Shown here in pieces: positions 51,701 to 64,000 of a DNA stretch of 64,000 nucleotides; the first letter of the stretch is position 1, and every line of letters begins with the position of its first letter. Source of the DNA: Owenia fusiformis (taxonomy: Eukaryota; Annelida; Polychaeta; Sabellida; Oweniidae). The DNA lies in assembly GCA_903813345.2 (NCBI GenBank), contig CAIIXF020000003.1, positions 32,675,151 through 32,739,150 of the forward strand, given 5' to 3'. The notes beneath the pieces were generated by a model that was not told where the DNA came from, made no database searches, and saw nothing but the letters and a program-made list of their open reading frames with translations. The position numbers and the translations under genes are program-made.

Positions 51701-54700
51701 AACAGGTACATGCACGCATGTGTGATATGAGATTGCAATGCTTGAAGAAAAACACAATTCGAGGTTAAAAAGGCACATCTATAGAGCTCTTGGAGTAACA
51801 ATAGATATAAAATTCCGACATGTTAAAATTAGGAGTCACTGGTAAGTTTTAGGAGAAGGTAACTGTTTGTTACTTCATATTTTGTCGAAATGTCAAACCC
51901 TAATGTCCAAGGCTAAGTGATTTAATTCGAAGAAAATTAAAAATAATCAGAATCGGGATTTAACCTCCGCCATTTTGAAGGAGAGGCCAACTCCTTATAC
52001 TGACCAATAGAAACTCAATAATTAATACATATGTAAGAAATGACCAATCATTGAGCTATAAATCTAAAAAAAACAAATTAGTCAATTTGCATATTGCATA
52101 ACTTTCAACTTCAAACGCTGGGGCATATGCCTGGAACGTCGTGATCAACTTTCTGTACTTCTAATAGCACTCAAAGTATACAATGTATATTTATATAATA
52201 GTTCAAATTCATTTTAGGAGATCAAGGCAACGAGTGGCACCTTAAAAAGATCAACATGCCCATCGGATCTTACCTAACGTTTGAAGCCACAAAAGCGAGG
52301 GGAGGAAGGAACTACTTGGGTGACATAGCATTAGATGACATATCACTAACAGTCGGGGAATGTTCGAGTAAACTTATGACAGTGGATGTTTGGGGTTGTG
52401 ATTTCGAAAAGATAACTTGGGACGATCCCTCTGATGAAACCGGCTGTGGCGAATCATATCGAGGAATGACACAGTTGAGGGATGACAATTTTGATTTCAC
52501 ACGTCTAAACAAACAAACACAATCAAAGCACACAGGGCCATTTACGGGCATTAAAGGAGGTATACAACATAATATCATCCTTGGTTCTAGGGTATTTCAC
52601 TTCTTTCCTTCTGAATTTAAGCATAAATGAAGTCCTTTGAAGAAGGATGACATAATATAATCTTATAATATTTATTCTAGCCTTTGAAATCGGACTACCC
52701 TCATTCAAAGTCTTGATACAAGACATGCGTGCAATTCATTGGGCCATGGAAAAATCCTTTGAAATGTAACTGATTATGGCACCAAGAAAAATCACCAAAA
52801 ATTGAAAAACTGATATAATTTAGACAATCCAAAGAACGAATTCAAAAACATTGCATATTTCGTTAAATTGTTTTTCAGGGCATTTTGCATACACCGAATC
52901 TTCTCCTGTGGATAACAACGATAGAAGATTGGAAGATGCAGTAATCCGATCTCCAAGATTTGGGAATGATGGAGTTCAAAAACTCTCTTTCTTCTATCAC
53001 ACTAGGGGGCTTCTCGTTGGAGGTCTTAGAGTTGTAGCTCTTGACTACAATCTCAAAATTATTCCATTCAGTAAGGTTTTTATATTTTTAACACAATATT
53101 AGGTGGAATATTAATTGCACTTTTAGAATTCATGTTTATTATACGCAAAATGTCTTTCCATTTTGTTCATGGATCTTCGTTCATGTTGGATATTACTATA
53201 ATTGGTGATGACAATTAGTCTTTGTAGAACACAAAATATGCACTTTTAGGGTGTCAGCGTGTATGTCAAAAAACGAAACAAATGACACACTGCTAAACCT
53301 GTAAATAAAACATTTGTGTGAGTTGAAAAACTTTGCGATTAGATGACCATCGAACAATCTCAGATGAAACTCTTTTGATACTGGAACATTTTCGAAATGG
53401 AACATTTTCAGAGGAGACAAAGACGTTCCACGTACACAGGTTTTACAGCACACATATAAACACCCTGTTTCATCTTTATTATGTATTGTGTATACATTTA
53501 CATTTTCATGTATTTTTTCCAAGCTTATCCGAAATTGGATATGAAATCGTCAGTGAAATGGAAATCAGCTACCTTTGCTCTGCCGAAAGGAACGTCTGTT
53601 ATTGAGTTCCACGTCACGCTACCAGATAATGAGAAATTTTGGTCTTCCGATATTGCTATTGACGAGGTTCTTGTTACTACAGGTATGTAGGTCATTTCGG
53701 TTATTTATGTAGGTCATTCAATGTCATTTTCAACTTTAAGCTAGGTTATGTATGTTTGTGTCAGTATGAATGTTCAATTTAAACTTAGGCGATAACTGAT
53801 CAATTCATAATATTAAAAACGCATTCAACTGCCACGTGACAATGTTAACCAGTTTTCAATGTTTTAATTTAGATATTGATATAACAACTACTGGGATTAG
53901 GGCTAGGCCTACAACGACAGAAGAACCTGTAACCGAAATCGTCATGCAGACCAAGGACTATATCGGTAAATGTTATATTAGTTAAGTAAGGTGAAAAAGT
54001 CAAATGTGGGTCAACTTATTAAGATCACTTTCGTGAGACAGTATAGAATCAAAAATAATGTTAAATGTTGCATAAAAAAGTATTCTTAGTTTTCCATTTG
54101 TACATGTTTTACTGATTTCCGTTTGTATCTTCCAATGAAAAGTTGAGGGTGATTCACTTCCTGTCCTCTGGTATTGTACCTTTGAGAGACTCGGATGGGA
54201 GGATCCATCAGACAGTAATGGTTGCGGTGATGGGCAGAGCGGCATGGAACAGCTTTTGGAAGATGATTTTAACTTCACCAGAACGAATAAGGACACTCCT
54301 TCAAGAAATACTGGACCTTCTAGTGGAAGCGATGGAGGTAGGGAACAATAATGATAAACAGAACTGTGGGTGTATTTCTCAAACTTTCCGTAAAATATAA
54401 ATGGAGTGTAGCAACTTTTGGGCAACTACTTTCTTTTAAGACATTTCTTTGAACCAACTCAAGAAGTAAAGATAAAATTTGCATCTATTTTTAATAAAGG
54501 CCGGCATTTGAAGCGTGCTTTGTAAAATGGCCATAAAATCGTGACCATTAGGTAAGACCAATGAAACTCTGTAGAATAAAATTTTGACTTTCAACCCATG
54601 ATGAATGATTATTATTTACATTTCGTTGGGTAATTTTTTGTCTTACTCTATCACCCAACTTAATTGCCATATATGGACACGTAGAAGAAAAGTAGAGGGG

Positions 54701-57700
54701 ATATGTAAGAAAAAAATCACAAATAATCTGCACTTGAAAACATTGATCTTGGCATATTGAAATTTTGCAAACAACAACGTTTTCGTTATTTAACATTTTA
54801 GGTTACTTTGTGTACAGTGAATCTTCGGTATCCTACGGAATCTATGACAGAACCAACAAGGTGGCCATAATAAGGACCCCACAAATGGCTAGTGGCCTGC
54901 CTAAGTACTTATCATTTAAATATCACACATTTGGCGATACGATAGGAACGCTCACAATACGCGCGTTATCAGCAGACGGCTCAATCCTTCAAATAGGTTA
55001 GTTTCATCAAATTATCAATAAACAATTGTATTGTATAACATAAACTTTATTGAGAACTAACAAAAGTTTTTGTCGTGCTATGGTAAAATCGTAAGCGATA
55101 ATGATGTTTAAACAATAAACGTCGATTTTGTCATTTGCCATAAGATATTTCATTGGTATTAAATGTATTTGAATAAGAACGCCTACAAGATATTTTGTAA
55201 ACTGCGAACGACAATGGTTCATGAAGCAGTATTTGGGTGAAATTAATAAGGATATTGAGTCCAGACCGATATCTGGAACAAATTGTAAAACGCATACCAT
55301 TTGATTTTTATTTAAGATATGGATCCATTATCGATGAGATCTTCCCAAATATGGAAGATGGTGGAGGATATAGAGTTACCAGTTGGAACAGCGACTGTTG
55401 AATTTGTTGTTGTTCTCCGCAATGACGAAACATTCTGGACTTCAGATATAGCCTTGGATGAAATATACATCAAATACGACCCAGGTAAATTAACGCTATC
55501 CAAGTAGAAATAATCATGAGTTACATTATTACATATTTAAAATTTACTTTACATCGTTCTTTATGCCATCCATTTCTTTTCTTCAACTAATGATGTTGCG
55601 TACTGATCCGCCTCCATTCTTTTTAATCTATAAACATATAACTGCAGATGTTCCTTAAATCCCTTTTGGTGCGAACACATGCACGTACGTAACCGCATCA
55701 AACAACACAGGTGTTAATGAGTGTTTCGGGTTAAGTCAAGCAGTTACTATTCGAATGAATATGTATGTGCAAATGGCAATGGGAAAGTGCCTAAAATGGT
55801 TACGACAAACGGCAGTAAAACGAAAAGACCTGAGAACACTAGAAAATAAACCCCAACTATCCCAAAATTATAACACAGATAACAATCTAACAATTTAAAT
55901 AAGTACATGAGTACTTACTTGTATTGTATGAGATATTACTTTCAGGGACTGTGACAGAGGCATCACGTGGGCAACCATCATTCTCGTGTGATTTTGACAG
56001 TGGAATCTGTGATTTCCTGAACGACGAGTCCGGGGACCTCAACTGGACGAGGAACTCAGGCAGTACTGCGAGTTTTTCAACGGGGCCATCAAGGGACCAT
56101 ACATCTAGATCTGGCAAGTGTTGTGAATGACTATACTATTAGTGGCAATAATATATAATATTACAAACATTAAGGCCCCCTTTTTCACAGTTAGAGATGA
56201 ACAAGATATTTTAAATAATAACTGACTATCGTAAATAATCTGAGTCCAAACTTAAATCTTCCAATAAACATTGTAACCATAAAGATAATTAAAACAATAG
56301 TTTAAAACTCATAAAACACTGCCTCTTTGATAATACATATACATATCTCTCTATCTGGAGTCTATTGCTTTTGCCTGTATTCTTATTCTTATTCTTCTTA
56401 GCACGATTTCTCAGTAACCAGAAGACTAGCTTAGAGTAAATCTAATTACATGGTCAGTTAGGGTATGTGACCTAGTTTCTGAGAAATGAGGTCAAATTTT
56501 TATCTAGGTCAAAGGTCAAAATCTAGGTCAAATCTAAAAATTGTCAATTATCTTTGTTATGGTTAATTATTTTTTCTTAATTTTTTTTTCATCGTGTAGC
56601 TAAGAAGGAGCGCTTTTAAGTGAACTAATTTTTTTTATTGTAACTTATAAGAATTTTGAGAAATTTGACTTTAAAAAAAAGTTGAATTTTTTAAATGTTC
56701 CAAATCGATTAAAATTGGTATTATTTAATAGAAAATTGTCTCAAGATTCTGAATCTGAAAACGAAATTGTGATCCGACTCCCGGTTCAGGAGTCATTTTG
56801 AAATTTTGAAAAAATGATTTGATGATATCCCCATGTCATGTCAATCGGACCGATATATTTTTATTTCTCATTAATATCAAAGTTCAAATTAAGGTTTTAA
56901 TATAAAATTTTCTCGGGATTCCGAATCTGAAAACAAAATTGAGATCCGACTACCGGTTTACAAGTTATGGGCTTTTGAAATTTCAAAAAATCCCACCGCT
57001 GCCACCAAATTGTAACAATCTCAACCCTTTCATTAATATTAGATCTCAAAATGGTTTTGAGATAAACAATCTAAATCTGGAGTCTTGAATTGAACTTGCT
57101 CAATTTCTCCAATCTAGTTATTCTTGTATTATCATTAACAAAAGTTTTTCTTCCACTCGTTATGTTTTTTTTGTTTTACAGGATCTTATGTGTATTTAGA
57201 GTCATCTACGCCAGCTAAAAAAGGAGATAAAGCCCGATTCAGGACGCCACTAATGGACATAACAGTACCCACATGTTTTACTATGTTCTACCACATGTAT
57301 GGTCTCCAAATTGGTACCCTCAGTGTTAGAATACCAGAAGAACAACAGATACTATGGGACGATTCTGGTATTGTTTTTTTATATAAGGTTTGGGAACTTC
57401 GAGAAATTAGTTTGTCCCACACAGATTTATCCTTTGTGACTGTTGGTTTTAATGAACAGTTTAATGACGTGTACTTCCGCGTGATACTATATCTTTACCG
57501 AGGGAATTTCAAGTTTTTGTCAGTGTAGACATAAAAAGTTGCGGTCCTCAAACACCTGCAGTTTGTAAAATGAAATTATAAAAGTGTTTTTGATGTTTTA
57601 ATTCTGAAAGACTAGGGTTAAAAGGAAATTAACTAAATCATGATTGCAAATTTATTTGGTCATAATATAAATGAACATGATGAAATAATGATATCGTGTG

Positions 57701-59739
57701 TTTTTGAACATAGGTAATAAGGGAAACGAATGGTTAAGAGTCCAGATTCCACTGCCACGTGGATCATACGTCATCGATATAGAGGGTGAAGTTGGAGATG
57801 GTTACCTTGGTGATATAGCATTTGATGATGTTGATATCCAACCTGGAAAATGTAATGAAATTGGTGAGTATGTTATCTCAAAAGAATATGATTCTTAAAA
57901 AAGGAAAGATGAACAATGTTGCAAATTGATTGACTATTGCATTGAACTTTTTTTCTACAAATGACACCTGTACAGTAATATTCAACTTAATACAACGAAT
58001 ACTTTAAATAAGAAGCAAACGACATTGATAATGCGTTAAGGCACATTGTGGAATATACGAGTGATCTACTATTTCAAACGGAATTACTGATACATTTCCA
58101 GAAATGGCGCGCAATTTGGTACAGTTTGATTCCAAATCCTTTGCAGCTAAAAGAAAGGCCTCTTTCCCCATGCCTATAACACCATATCCGCCAACTAGAA
58201 TGCCTACAACAGCACGCCCAACCACTGTGATTGAAGATGGTATGTATTTATAGAGGGTAAAGTGGTACTTTGGCACAATCACTTCGAGATCAAGTTATTC
58301 AACCAAATACTTTATTCCGAAGTATTACTGAAGAAGGTTATAAACACAGTTAGCATTTGTGAGGCATCTCTCGATATGTGGCCCAGGCAATCAACATGGA
58401 GTTGTATATTAAATGGTATTGCTAAAATACTAAGTAGTTTGCTGTTGAGGATTGCCGTTGTTGGTCACCCTGTATTTATGTATATTCAGACAAGGAACTC
58501 TCGAGGCCCGTTTTATGGTATTGCACATTTGAGAAGGCAGGATGGGACAAACCTTTGGACAGAAATGGATGTGGTGAAGGCCAAGATGGGATGTTTCAAC
58601 TTGATGGGGATGACTTTGATTTTTCCAGAACCAAAAAGGGAACTCCTAGCGTAAACACTGGACCTTTCCGTGGCAGCGATGGAGGTAAGAGGAGGGTCGA
58701 ATACACCATAATTCACAGATAAAGCTTTATGTAAAGATAAACCTCTAGAGGTCAATCATTATATTAATTTTAATAATATTAATATGTCCATCGATGATTA
58801 ACGGGATATCTCGATAACGGTACAGAAGTTGCCAATCCATCTATAACAATAAGGTTATCGTATCTAATATATTATATGACATACCAGGAAAGAAATATGA
58901 TTTACTAATTGTTTTGCCTTACAAGTGTATGCCATAAATTTCAGATTATTCCAGAATATTCAACTTTACAGAATACAAATATCATATGCTTTATGTACCT
59001 CTTAGATAGCATGCATACAAATACAGGACCTCGATGGGCAATTATAATGGTCGAAAGAAAGTATACTAAAAGATGGTTGCAACTTAAAATATACTAAATC
59101 GATATATTGTTAACTTTATTTTACACGAGTTCTGTTATATTTCTAGGATATTACATATATGCCGAATCGTCAGCAGACGATAATTTAGATAGAAGCGGTG
59201 AAAGGGCAACTATTCGAACACCAACTCTTTATGGAGATATGAACAAATATCTATCATTCAAATACCATACACGAGGACAAACGATCGGAAGCTTAACCTT
59301 AGCAACAATATCTCAAGATCTGAAAATCAGATCATTCTGTAAGTTGATTAGTTATCGTATCCCTTGAATTATTAGATAATTTTTTAAAATCATACAACGT
59401 GCACGCTACAGAATTTATTACCATTCAAATTGGGATATAATAATTCAATACATCGGTAGAAAATAATTTTGAATCTGTAAAATCACAGCATCGAATTTTT
59501 GGAATATGTTCTAATTATCGCATCTGAAAATAACAAATTATTCCATCTTATATGTTAATTCTTTAGCAATCCCGAGCTTATCCATGACGTCATATGATGG
59601 GTGGAAGACGATACGAGGAGTAAAACTTCCAACAAAAACAATCGCGGTTGAATTTACCGTGACCCTCTCTGACAATCCAGCCCATTTTTGGTCAGGAGAT
59701 ATTGCACTTGATGAAATAAAGATATCATACGACCTTTAG
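48713..59739 (+). CDS. Secreted protein with five MAM domains, 17 coding exons
   Basis: Exons: 48713-48752 (signal peptide MRPLQILLIFAFT), 49992-50183, 51514-51705, 52218-52559, 52879-53070, 53524-53682, 53873-53965, 54143-54337, 54802-54996, 55317-55484, 55946-56113, 57182-57367, 57714-57863, 58102-58239, 58490-58684, 59147-59338, 59567-59739. Total 2,970 nt, 989 residues. All introns are phase 1. MAM1 is exons 2-4a, MAM2 4b-6, MAM3 8-10, MAM4 11-13, MAM5 15-17; exons 7 and 14 are Thr/Pro-rich linkers. Typical signatures are WFCDFETDICGM, YHMHGEGIG, LGDIALDDISL, WDDPSDETGCGE and FWSSDIAIDEV. MAM1 and MAM4 form one type; MAM2, 3 and 5 another. No membrane segment is seen. MAM domains mediate extracellular adhesion and oligomerisation; the role here is unknown. 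The start could also be 48692, in frame. Intron 11 has a GC donor. TAG is directly followed by a 3'-UTR intron. Confidence 0.92.
49045..49920. mobile_element. Palindromic Tc1/mariner-like MITE in MAM intron 1 (876 bp)
   Basis: Ends CACTCCCCTCCATAAGTTTG and complement, TA on both sides (49043-49044 and 49921-49922). The arms continue inward for more than 200 bp (GTTAAAGCCTCTTTAC, GATGGAAACGTAA and their complements). Ends of the CACTCCCCTCCATAAGTTTGG type are typical of Tc1/mariner elements. Confidence 0.88.
50281..51338. repeat. Partial copy of the previous MITE plus a second inverted-repeat element
   Basis: 50290-50632 resembles the inner part of 49045-49920 (TTTCCAATACCTC, TGACGATTTTCAATAATTTC). 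From 50633, GGATTGGTATCGATATGGCG faces its complement at 51319-51338, enclosing about 650 bp without a convincing gene. Confidence 0.65.
56450..57080 (+). repeat. Dispersed repeat in MAM intron 11
   Basis: Two diverged copies of the block GATCCGACTCCCGGTT / GATCCGACTACCGGTT with GAATCTGAAAAC upstream. Related to 37080-37560 in GMPR intron 1. No coding signal. Confidence 0.6.
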
Positions 59740-60160
59740 GTAATTCTACAAAAATCTAACCATTGCCTTCATTTTCTTGGGAAGGAGCTAAGCAGTTTAT
59801 GAAATCCTAACATTGGTTCTGGGTTCACTTGAGGAAGTGATCTCGCCAAATCGCCAAAAGTGGCAGACAAAATAATTATTCCTGATAAAATCCTTAACTA
59901 TAAATCAAATGGAATAGCTGACAAATTCAAATCAAATTACAGAAATATGTCGAAAGTGGTATTTGGACAGTGTAAGCGACAGCCATTTTGAATGTTTTAC
60001 AACCCATTATGCTTCCTCTGCACGCATTTTTATTTCAATTCAGTTTTCTTTGATAAATATAACAAGAAATTGCAGTGGTGACAAATATTCAATCATACGA
60101 CCAATTGATTTGCTTATGTTTAAACGTTTTTGATGTATGTCTTTTTTTAATATATTCCAG

Positions 60161-60330
60161 GCTGACAGAACGAGCTTTTCGAATTAAGGTGACGTCGAAA
60201 TCCTAGAGGGCTAAGAGGAAATGACATCATATGATGTGGTAAGACGAAGAAAGCAGCATTAAAGAAGCATATGTATATATATTCCAAAGTGGAAGGACTG
60301 TCTTAATAAACACAATATTCTGAAAAGTAT
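60161..60330 (+). other. 3'-UTR exon of the first MAM gene
   Basis: The last coding exon ends in CTT TAG directly followed by a GTAATT donor. TATATTCCAG at 60151-60160 is a good acceptor, and AATAAA at 60305-60310 follows. The stop lies at the splice junction, so it should not trigger nonsense-mediated decay. Inferred from splice signals only. Confidence 0.55.
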
Positions 60331-61460
60331 TGGTCATCTAAAGTTGTGTAGTCATTGCAAAACTGTCGGTACAATTACCGGCAATAGTTTTTTGATGCAT
60401 GGGCACAGACTTTAATATTTCTGACGCGTGATGTGTAACTATGGCTCATCCTGTTATGACTAAGATTATGACTAACTTAGCCATGAGAATGCATGACTTG
60501 TATATTATATACGCCATACTATGATCATTTAATGTTACTAACCATAGTGTTCTACTTCTAAGTAGAAGATACAAGATACAGTATATATCTCACTAATTCA
60601 ATATGTAGACATGACAGTGCAATACTTGTAAATACTATCGCTACTGTCAGCCAATCAGTATAGGTAACCTCCTCAAATGTTAATGCCTGTGTTTCTGCAG
60701 GTTGTTTTAATATTGTCTTTTAATTTCAAACATACAAACTGTTTTTCTAGATTACTTTAGAAACTTCCTTTCTATGATTTGTAACCACAATCTTTATGTA
60801 GTTAAATAAATAAACTTCTACTTAAAGATCAAGAAATCGGTAAGCTTAGTTATTTTTTGTTCAATTTTCTCCAATGAGTTACTTCGTATCTGGTGAACAA
60901 TAGAGGAGTTTCTAAATAGCTTTGAAATCTCGCAAATTCTCGTTTTATGTGATTTTAAGAGATTTGCACTTTTTACCCCTAATGACTTACATTTCTTTAT
61001 TTTTTATAGCATATTTGAATTCAGTGAAGTGTTTTCTCCAATAATAGCATTGATTCCGAAGTTATGTCATTTAAATCATTTTCCATTACTTTAAAAAAAA
61101 CTTGGGCCAAATCCCCATTGATGCAATGCTAATAGTCTTTAAAATCTTGGTTTATTCGTATTTATTTTCATGTTTAATCACAATATGCACATTGGCAGGG
61201 TCATCCAATAGAATGCCACTCGTGATTCGACCAACACTTTTGATAAATCATGAAATCAAGTTACTATTGCAAGTTTCTAGCAATGGAAGTTTGGCCCACG
61301 AAAGTCAAATACAAACAAGGGAGACATCTATTCTGTAAGCGGCTTTATTCAGCTATATAGAAACTATACTATTGAACGGAGGTTGATCATTTGTAATCTG
61401 TTGACTGTAGATTATGTGTTCCGCACCAATTGAGACCTAATGCTCTATCTTTATATCTTA
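60331..61460. other. Intergenic, no gene seen
   Basis: AT-rich; I see no supported feature between the MAM 3' end and the reverse-transcriptase fragment. Confidence 0.5.
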
Positions 61461-61920
61461 TCTTAAAATTCAAAGACTTTTTAGGTGAGATACATCCTAC
61501 TGAGCTAGGATTGAAAAAGACTAATGAATCTGATATGAGTGCACCTTATCTTGATCTTCTTATTAACATTGAACGAGACAACAGCTAGTATATATTGTAA
61601 ATTGTATGACAAAAGAGATGACTTTAATTTTGACATTGTTAATTCTCCACATTTGGATAGCAATATTCCACTAAACCCAGCATATGGGGTTTATGTATCC
61701 CAGCTTATTAGATATAGCAGGGCGTGTTCAAAATATCTAGATTTCAAATTAAGACACCATATTTTAGTGATCAAGCTGTTAGGTCAAGGTTATACTTGTA
61801 ACAAACTTTAGAAATCCTTTCTGGGCTTTGCTGAAAAGTGCAAGTCATTAATTTCGAAATTTCAAGTTTTACCACTTGAGATACTGAAGGATGTAGGAAT
61901 GGCATAATAAATTGGCAATG
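61461..61920 (+). pseudogene. Reverse-transcriptase C-terminal fragment of a retroelement
   Basis: In two frames the plus strand reads DFLGEIHPTEL..TNESDMSAPYLDLL, then LYDKRDDFNFDIVNSPHLDS, AYGVYVSQLIRYSRACSKY and KLLGQGY, with a stop near 61811. YDKRDDF and AYGVYISQLIRYARAC are hallmarks of the C-terminal part of reverse transcriptases from retroelements abundant in invertebrates. The frameshift near 61555 and the missing catalytic domain show it is dead. Class (LINE or Penelope-like) not decided. Confidence 0.75.
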
Positions 61921-62914
61921 AACTCACAATTTTTTCTCTTGGCACCTTTTGAGGTGGATCCCGGCTATGACATTAATGGTTGAGAAATAGGGATCGAAAC
62001 CAGCCATAGTTTTCTCCTGATGACCATTTGTGAATTGTTGTTTTATGGATTATGATGACGGCTTTGTGAACGGATGTTAACCCTCGGAATTGCCTATGGA
62101 CTCGAGACTGGATTTTTATCTATCCCACATCATTTGAGACTGAATACTCTATCTTTTATGAGTACTATAGTATCTACAACTATTTTTGATGTTATGAGTA
62201 TTGGCTATCAATTTTTCTTCGACATGTATTGTAATGACTTCAGTATGAATGAAATGTCCCTTGGTGTTCTGGTCCTGGATTGTATATTGTTCTCGATTGG
62301 AGGGGGAGGGGGATGTTAGAAATTGTTTCTTTTCACGTTATATCATGGTTTTGGGATATATAGGGTCTACTTTTCTTTTGACAGATTTACACTTATAGTT
62401 TGCTTTTCTTGTTGGGTTTCTTTAAAGTTTTTAGTCACCCTTCCCTTTGGTTGAGATCAAGATTGTAGCAAGAGTTGCAAGTTGCCACTTTAACAACAGG
62501 ATGACTGATGAAGCTATCACTGGGGATATTGTCGATGGAACAATATATTTAAGGTTTTAAATAAATTATGAAAAATTACCGCGTAAAATTTTAAACCGAC
62601 AACTTTGAGTTTGAGAAAACGTTTTAAAACAGGTCTAAAAAAGGTTAGCTATAATCTACACCATATTTATTCATTCATAGAGTAGAAAATAAAGTTGACC
62701 TTCAATTGGATATAAAAAAATGTTCATGAATTATTACTCAGTTGATGAGGGGGATACGTACATATTTGATCCTATTAAGCGACGCATTTTGCTTACAACA
62801 TGTTATCTATGTGTTAGACTGAATGGAGAGTTCCACTAAAAACAGTTTACTACAGTTTTAAGTTTACTACTTTATATATATCACTGGGAAATAAATATAC
62901 AACCGATGACTTAA
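61921..62914. other. Intergenic, possible tail of the retroelement fragment
   Basis: The frame at 62074-62319 is hydrophobic and begins without a good start; I do not support it as a gene. It may be decayed retroelement sequence. Nothing else seen. Confidence 0.35.
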
Positions 62915-63147
62915 AGCAAAATCCGACTTTTTTAAATTCATGATATTTATTGAAGTGTCACAAAAAATATGTGAACATTTCTGGCCAGATGTTACTCTTC
63001 GAGCAAATATGGTTTAACACAAATATTTTGCAGTGGGCTATTTGATGTCGTAAGGAATCGTATTGCATCTAAATATATGAAATTCATGGATTATTCGATA
63101 TATTATTGTAATATAGGATAGCAGCGAGATTCTACAGAGTGACCATC

Positions 63148-63719
63148 ATGAAACATTTTCAGATCTTGCTGATTTTTGCAATCACAGGTAATTTACATTT
63201 TCAGTAAAAAATATCTGAGAAGTTTGCATAAAATCATTTTGGCATGTTGGACTTTATTGTGTAGTCTTACCGCATATATCTACATAGGTTTATTGGACTT
63301 TTACTTGGAACTTGTATATGATTATAGTGATAAAAACTGATATTATATGTAGTTTTGATGATGAATATGAATTTATCATTAAAAATACGATTCGAATGAT
63401 CTTTTTTTTATTAATCTCGCACGAAGATTGACATTTCATTTCTCAGACCATCCCTTTAAATAAAGGATAAAGGGTAACTAAAAATGCGAATTTAAACACG
63501 AAGAACCATTTTCAATTGTAGTTACCCAAGCGCTTTCAAATGTGGCTAACAGGCAAAAGCGTCGGTCGCAGTCTCAAGGACGTTGGTTTTGTGATTTTGA
63601 GAAAGATTTCTGTGGAATGAAACACGACTTGACACAGGTGAAGTGGACTCGGCATAGTGGACCAACCATTGGAACAATAACTGGTCCGAAAAATGATCAT
63701 ACCCTTGGAACAAAGGAAG
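63148..63719 (+). CDS. Second MAM-domain gene, first two exons, truncated by window end
   Basis: Exon 1 is 63148-63187 (MKHFQILLIFAIT, signal peptide, 40 nt as in the first gene). Exon 2 is 63522-63719 (198 nt, phase 1 at both ends) with GRWFCDFEKDFCGMKH and VKWTRHSGPT, closely matching MAM1 of the gene at 48713. The mature N-terminus has RQKRR, a furin-type basic site, before the domain; the first gene has only KR there. Upstream sequence also matches the first gene. The rest lies beyond 64000. A tandem paralogue in the same orientation. Confidence 0.9.
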
Positions 63720-64000
63720 GTATATTGATATGTACGCCATAACTAAGGGTCTGAGTTGGACCTAAAATTTGATTAGAATATGATAAGTGGGAACATTCTG
63801 CCTAATGTAATGTCTGAAACCTTTTTTTAACACTTAGTCGCAAGGGGGTCATTTTGACCCCCTCCCTCGGCGATTTTTTATCCTGATTTCCATAATGTTG
63901 GTATTGTCGTAAACCTCATTCAAATCGAGATCAACGAGACCTAAGGGTGTAAATCTTTGACATTTTGTGATAAATCGTCAATTTTCTTTCATAAGTTGCC

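Noticed and set aside
58262-58654. 130-codon plus-strand frame
   Set aside because: Mostly intron plus the wrong frame of MAM exon 15; the splice-consistent frame is different.
62074-62319. Hydrophobic 81-codon frame as a membrane protein
   Set aside because: No convincing start, no neighbours or splice context, next to a dead retroelement fragment.

Overview
This is a window of animal nuclear DNA: AT-rich, with spliced genes, canonical GT-AG introns (one GC-AG) and a very high load of small foldback and inverted-repeat elements. The gene content (GMP reductase, PIGM, secreted MAM-domain proteins, a small secreted ShK-type cysteine-rich peptide) and the repeat style (GGCCCGTAGCCAGG miniature elements, satellites built on AATGGCGGCC, ACGG microsatellites) suggest a marine invertebrate. 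A bivalve mollusc is my best guess, but this is inference and not proven by the sequence.

Layout. 1-8.7 kb: half of a foldback element, then a complete, young LTR retrotransposon (415-8737) with two co-linear 2,409-bp LTRs. It carries only an intact gag-protease ORF and no reverse transcriptase, RNase H or integrase. 8.7-12 kb: miniature elements and a 1.29-kb inverted-repeat element (9900-11192) full of AACGCTCC motifs. 12.1-21.6 kb, minus strand: a four-exon gene for a 116-residue secreted ShK-type peptide. Its 8.4-kb second intron holds a nest of elements, including a 6.5-kb transposon (13956-20450) with a 14-bp flanking duplication and a broken multidomain protein gene.

24.0-38.9 kb, minus strand: the GMP reductase gene, eight coding exons per transcript. 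Exon 3 exists as two alternative 84-nt versions. Between them lies a 119-bp minisatellite grown from the exon 3 boundary. A second tandem repeat copies the exon 6 boundary, and exon 6 lacks one base in a G run. 39.1-42.2 kb, plus strand: PIGM (GPI mannosyltransferase 1), five exons and apparently intact, divergent from GMP reductase with only 256 bp between the start codons.

43.5-48.2 kb: Tc1/mariner-like palindromic elements and microsatellites. 48.7-60.3 kb, plus strand: a 17-coding-exon gene for a secreted protein of about 989 residues with five MAM domains and all coding introns in phase 1. 61.4-61.9 kb: a broken reverse-transcriptase fragment. From 63.1 kb: the first two exons of a tandem paralogue of the MAM gene, cut off by the window end.

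The most unusual points are the CAC...GTG-ended elements with 5-bp target duplications (three families, reminiscent of RAG/Transib chemistry), the 14-bp duplication around the 6.5-kb element, the gag-protease-only retrotransposon, and the duplicated, probably mutually exclusive GMP reductase exon. All calls were made by eye on the given sequence. No database search or alignment program was run.
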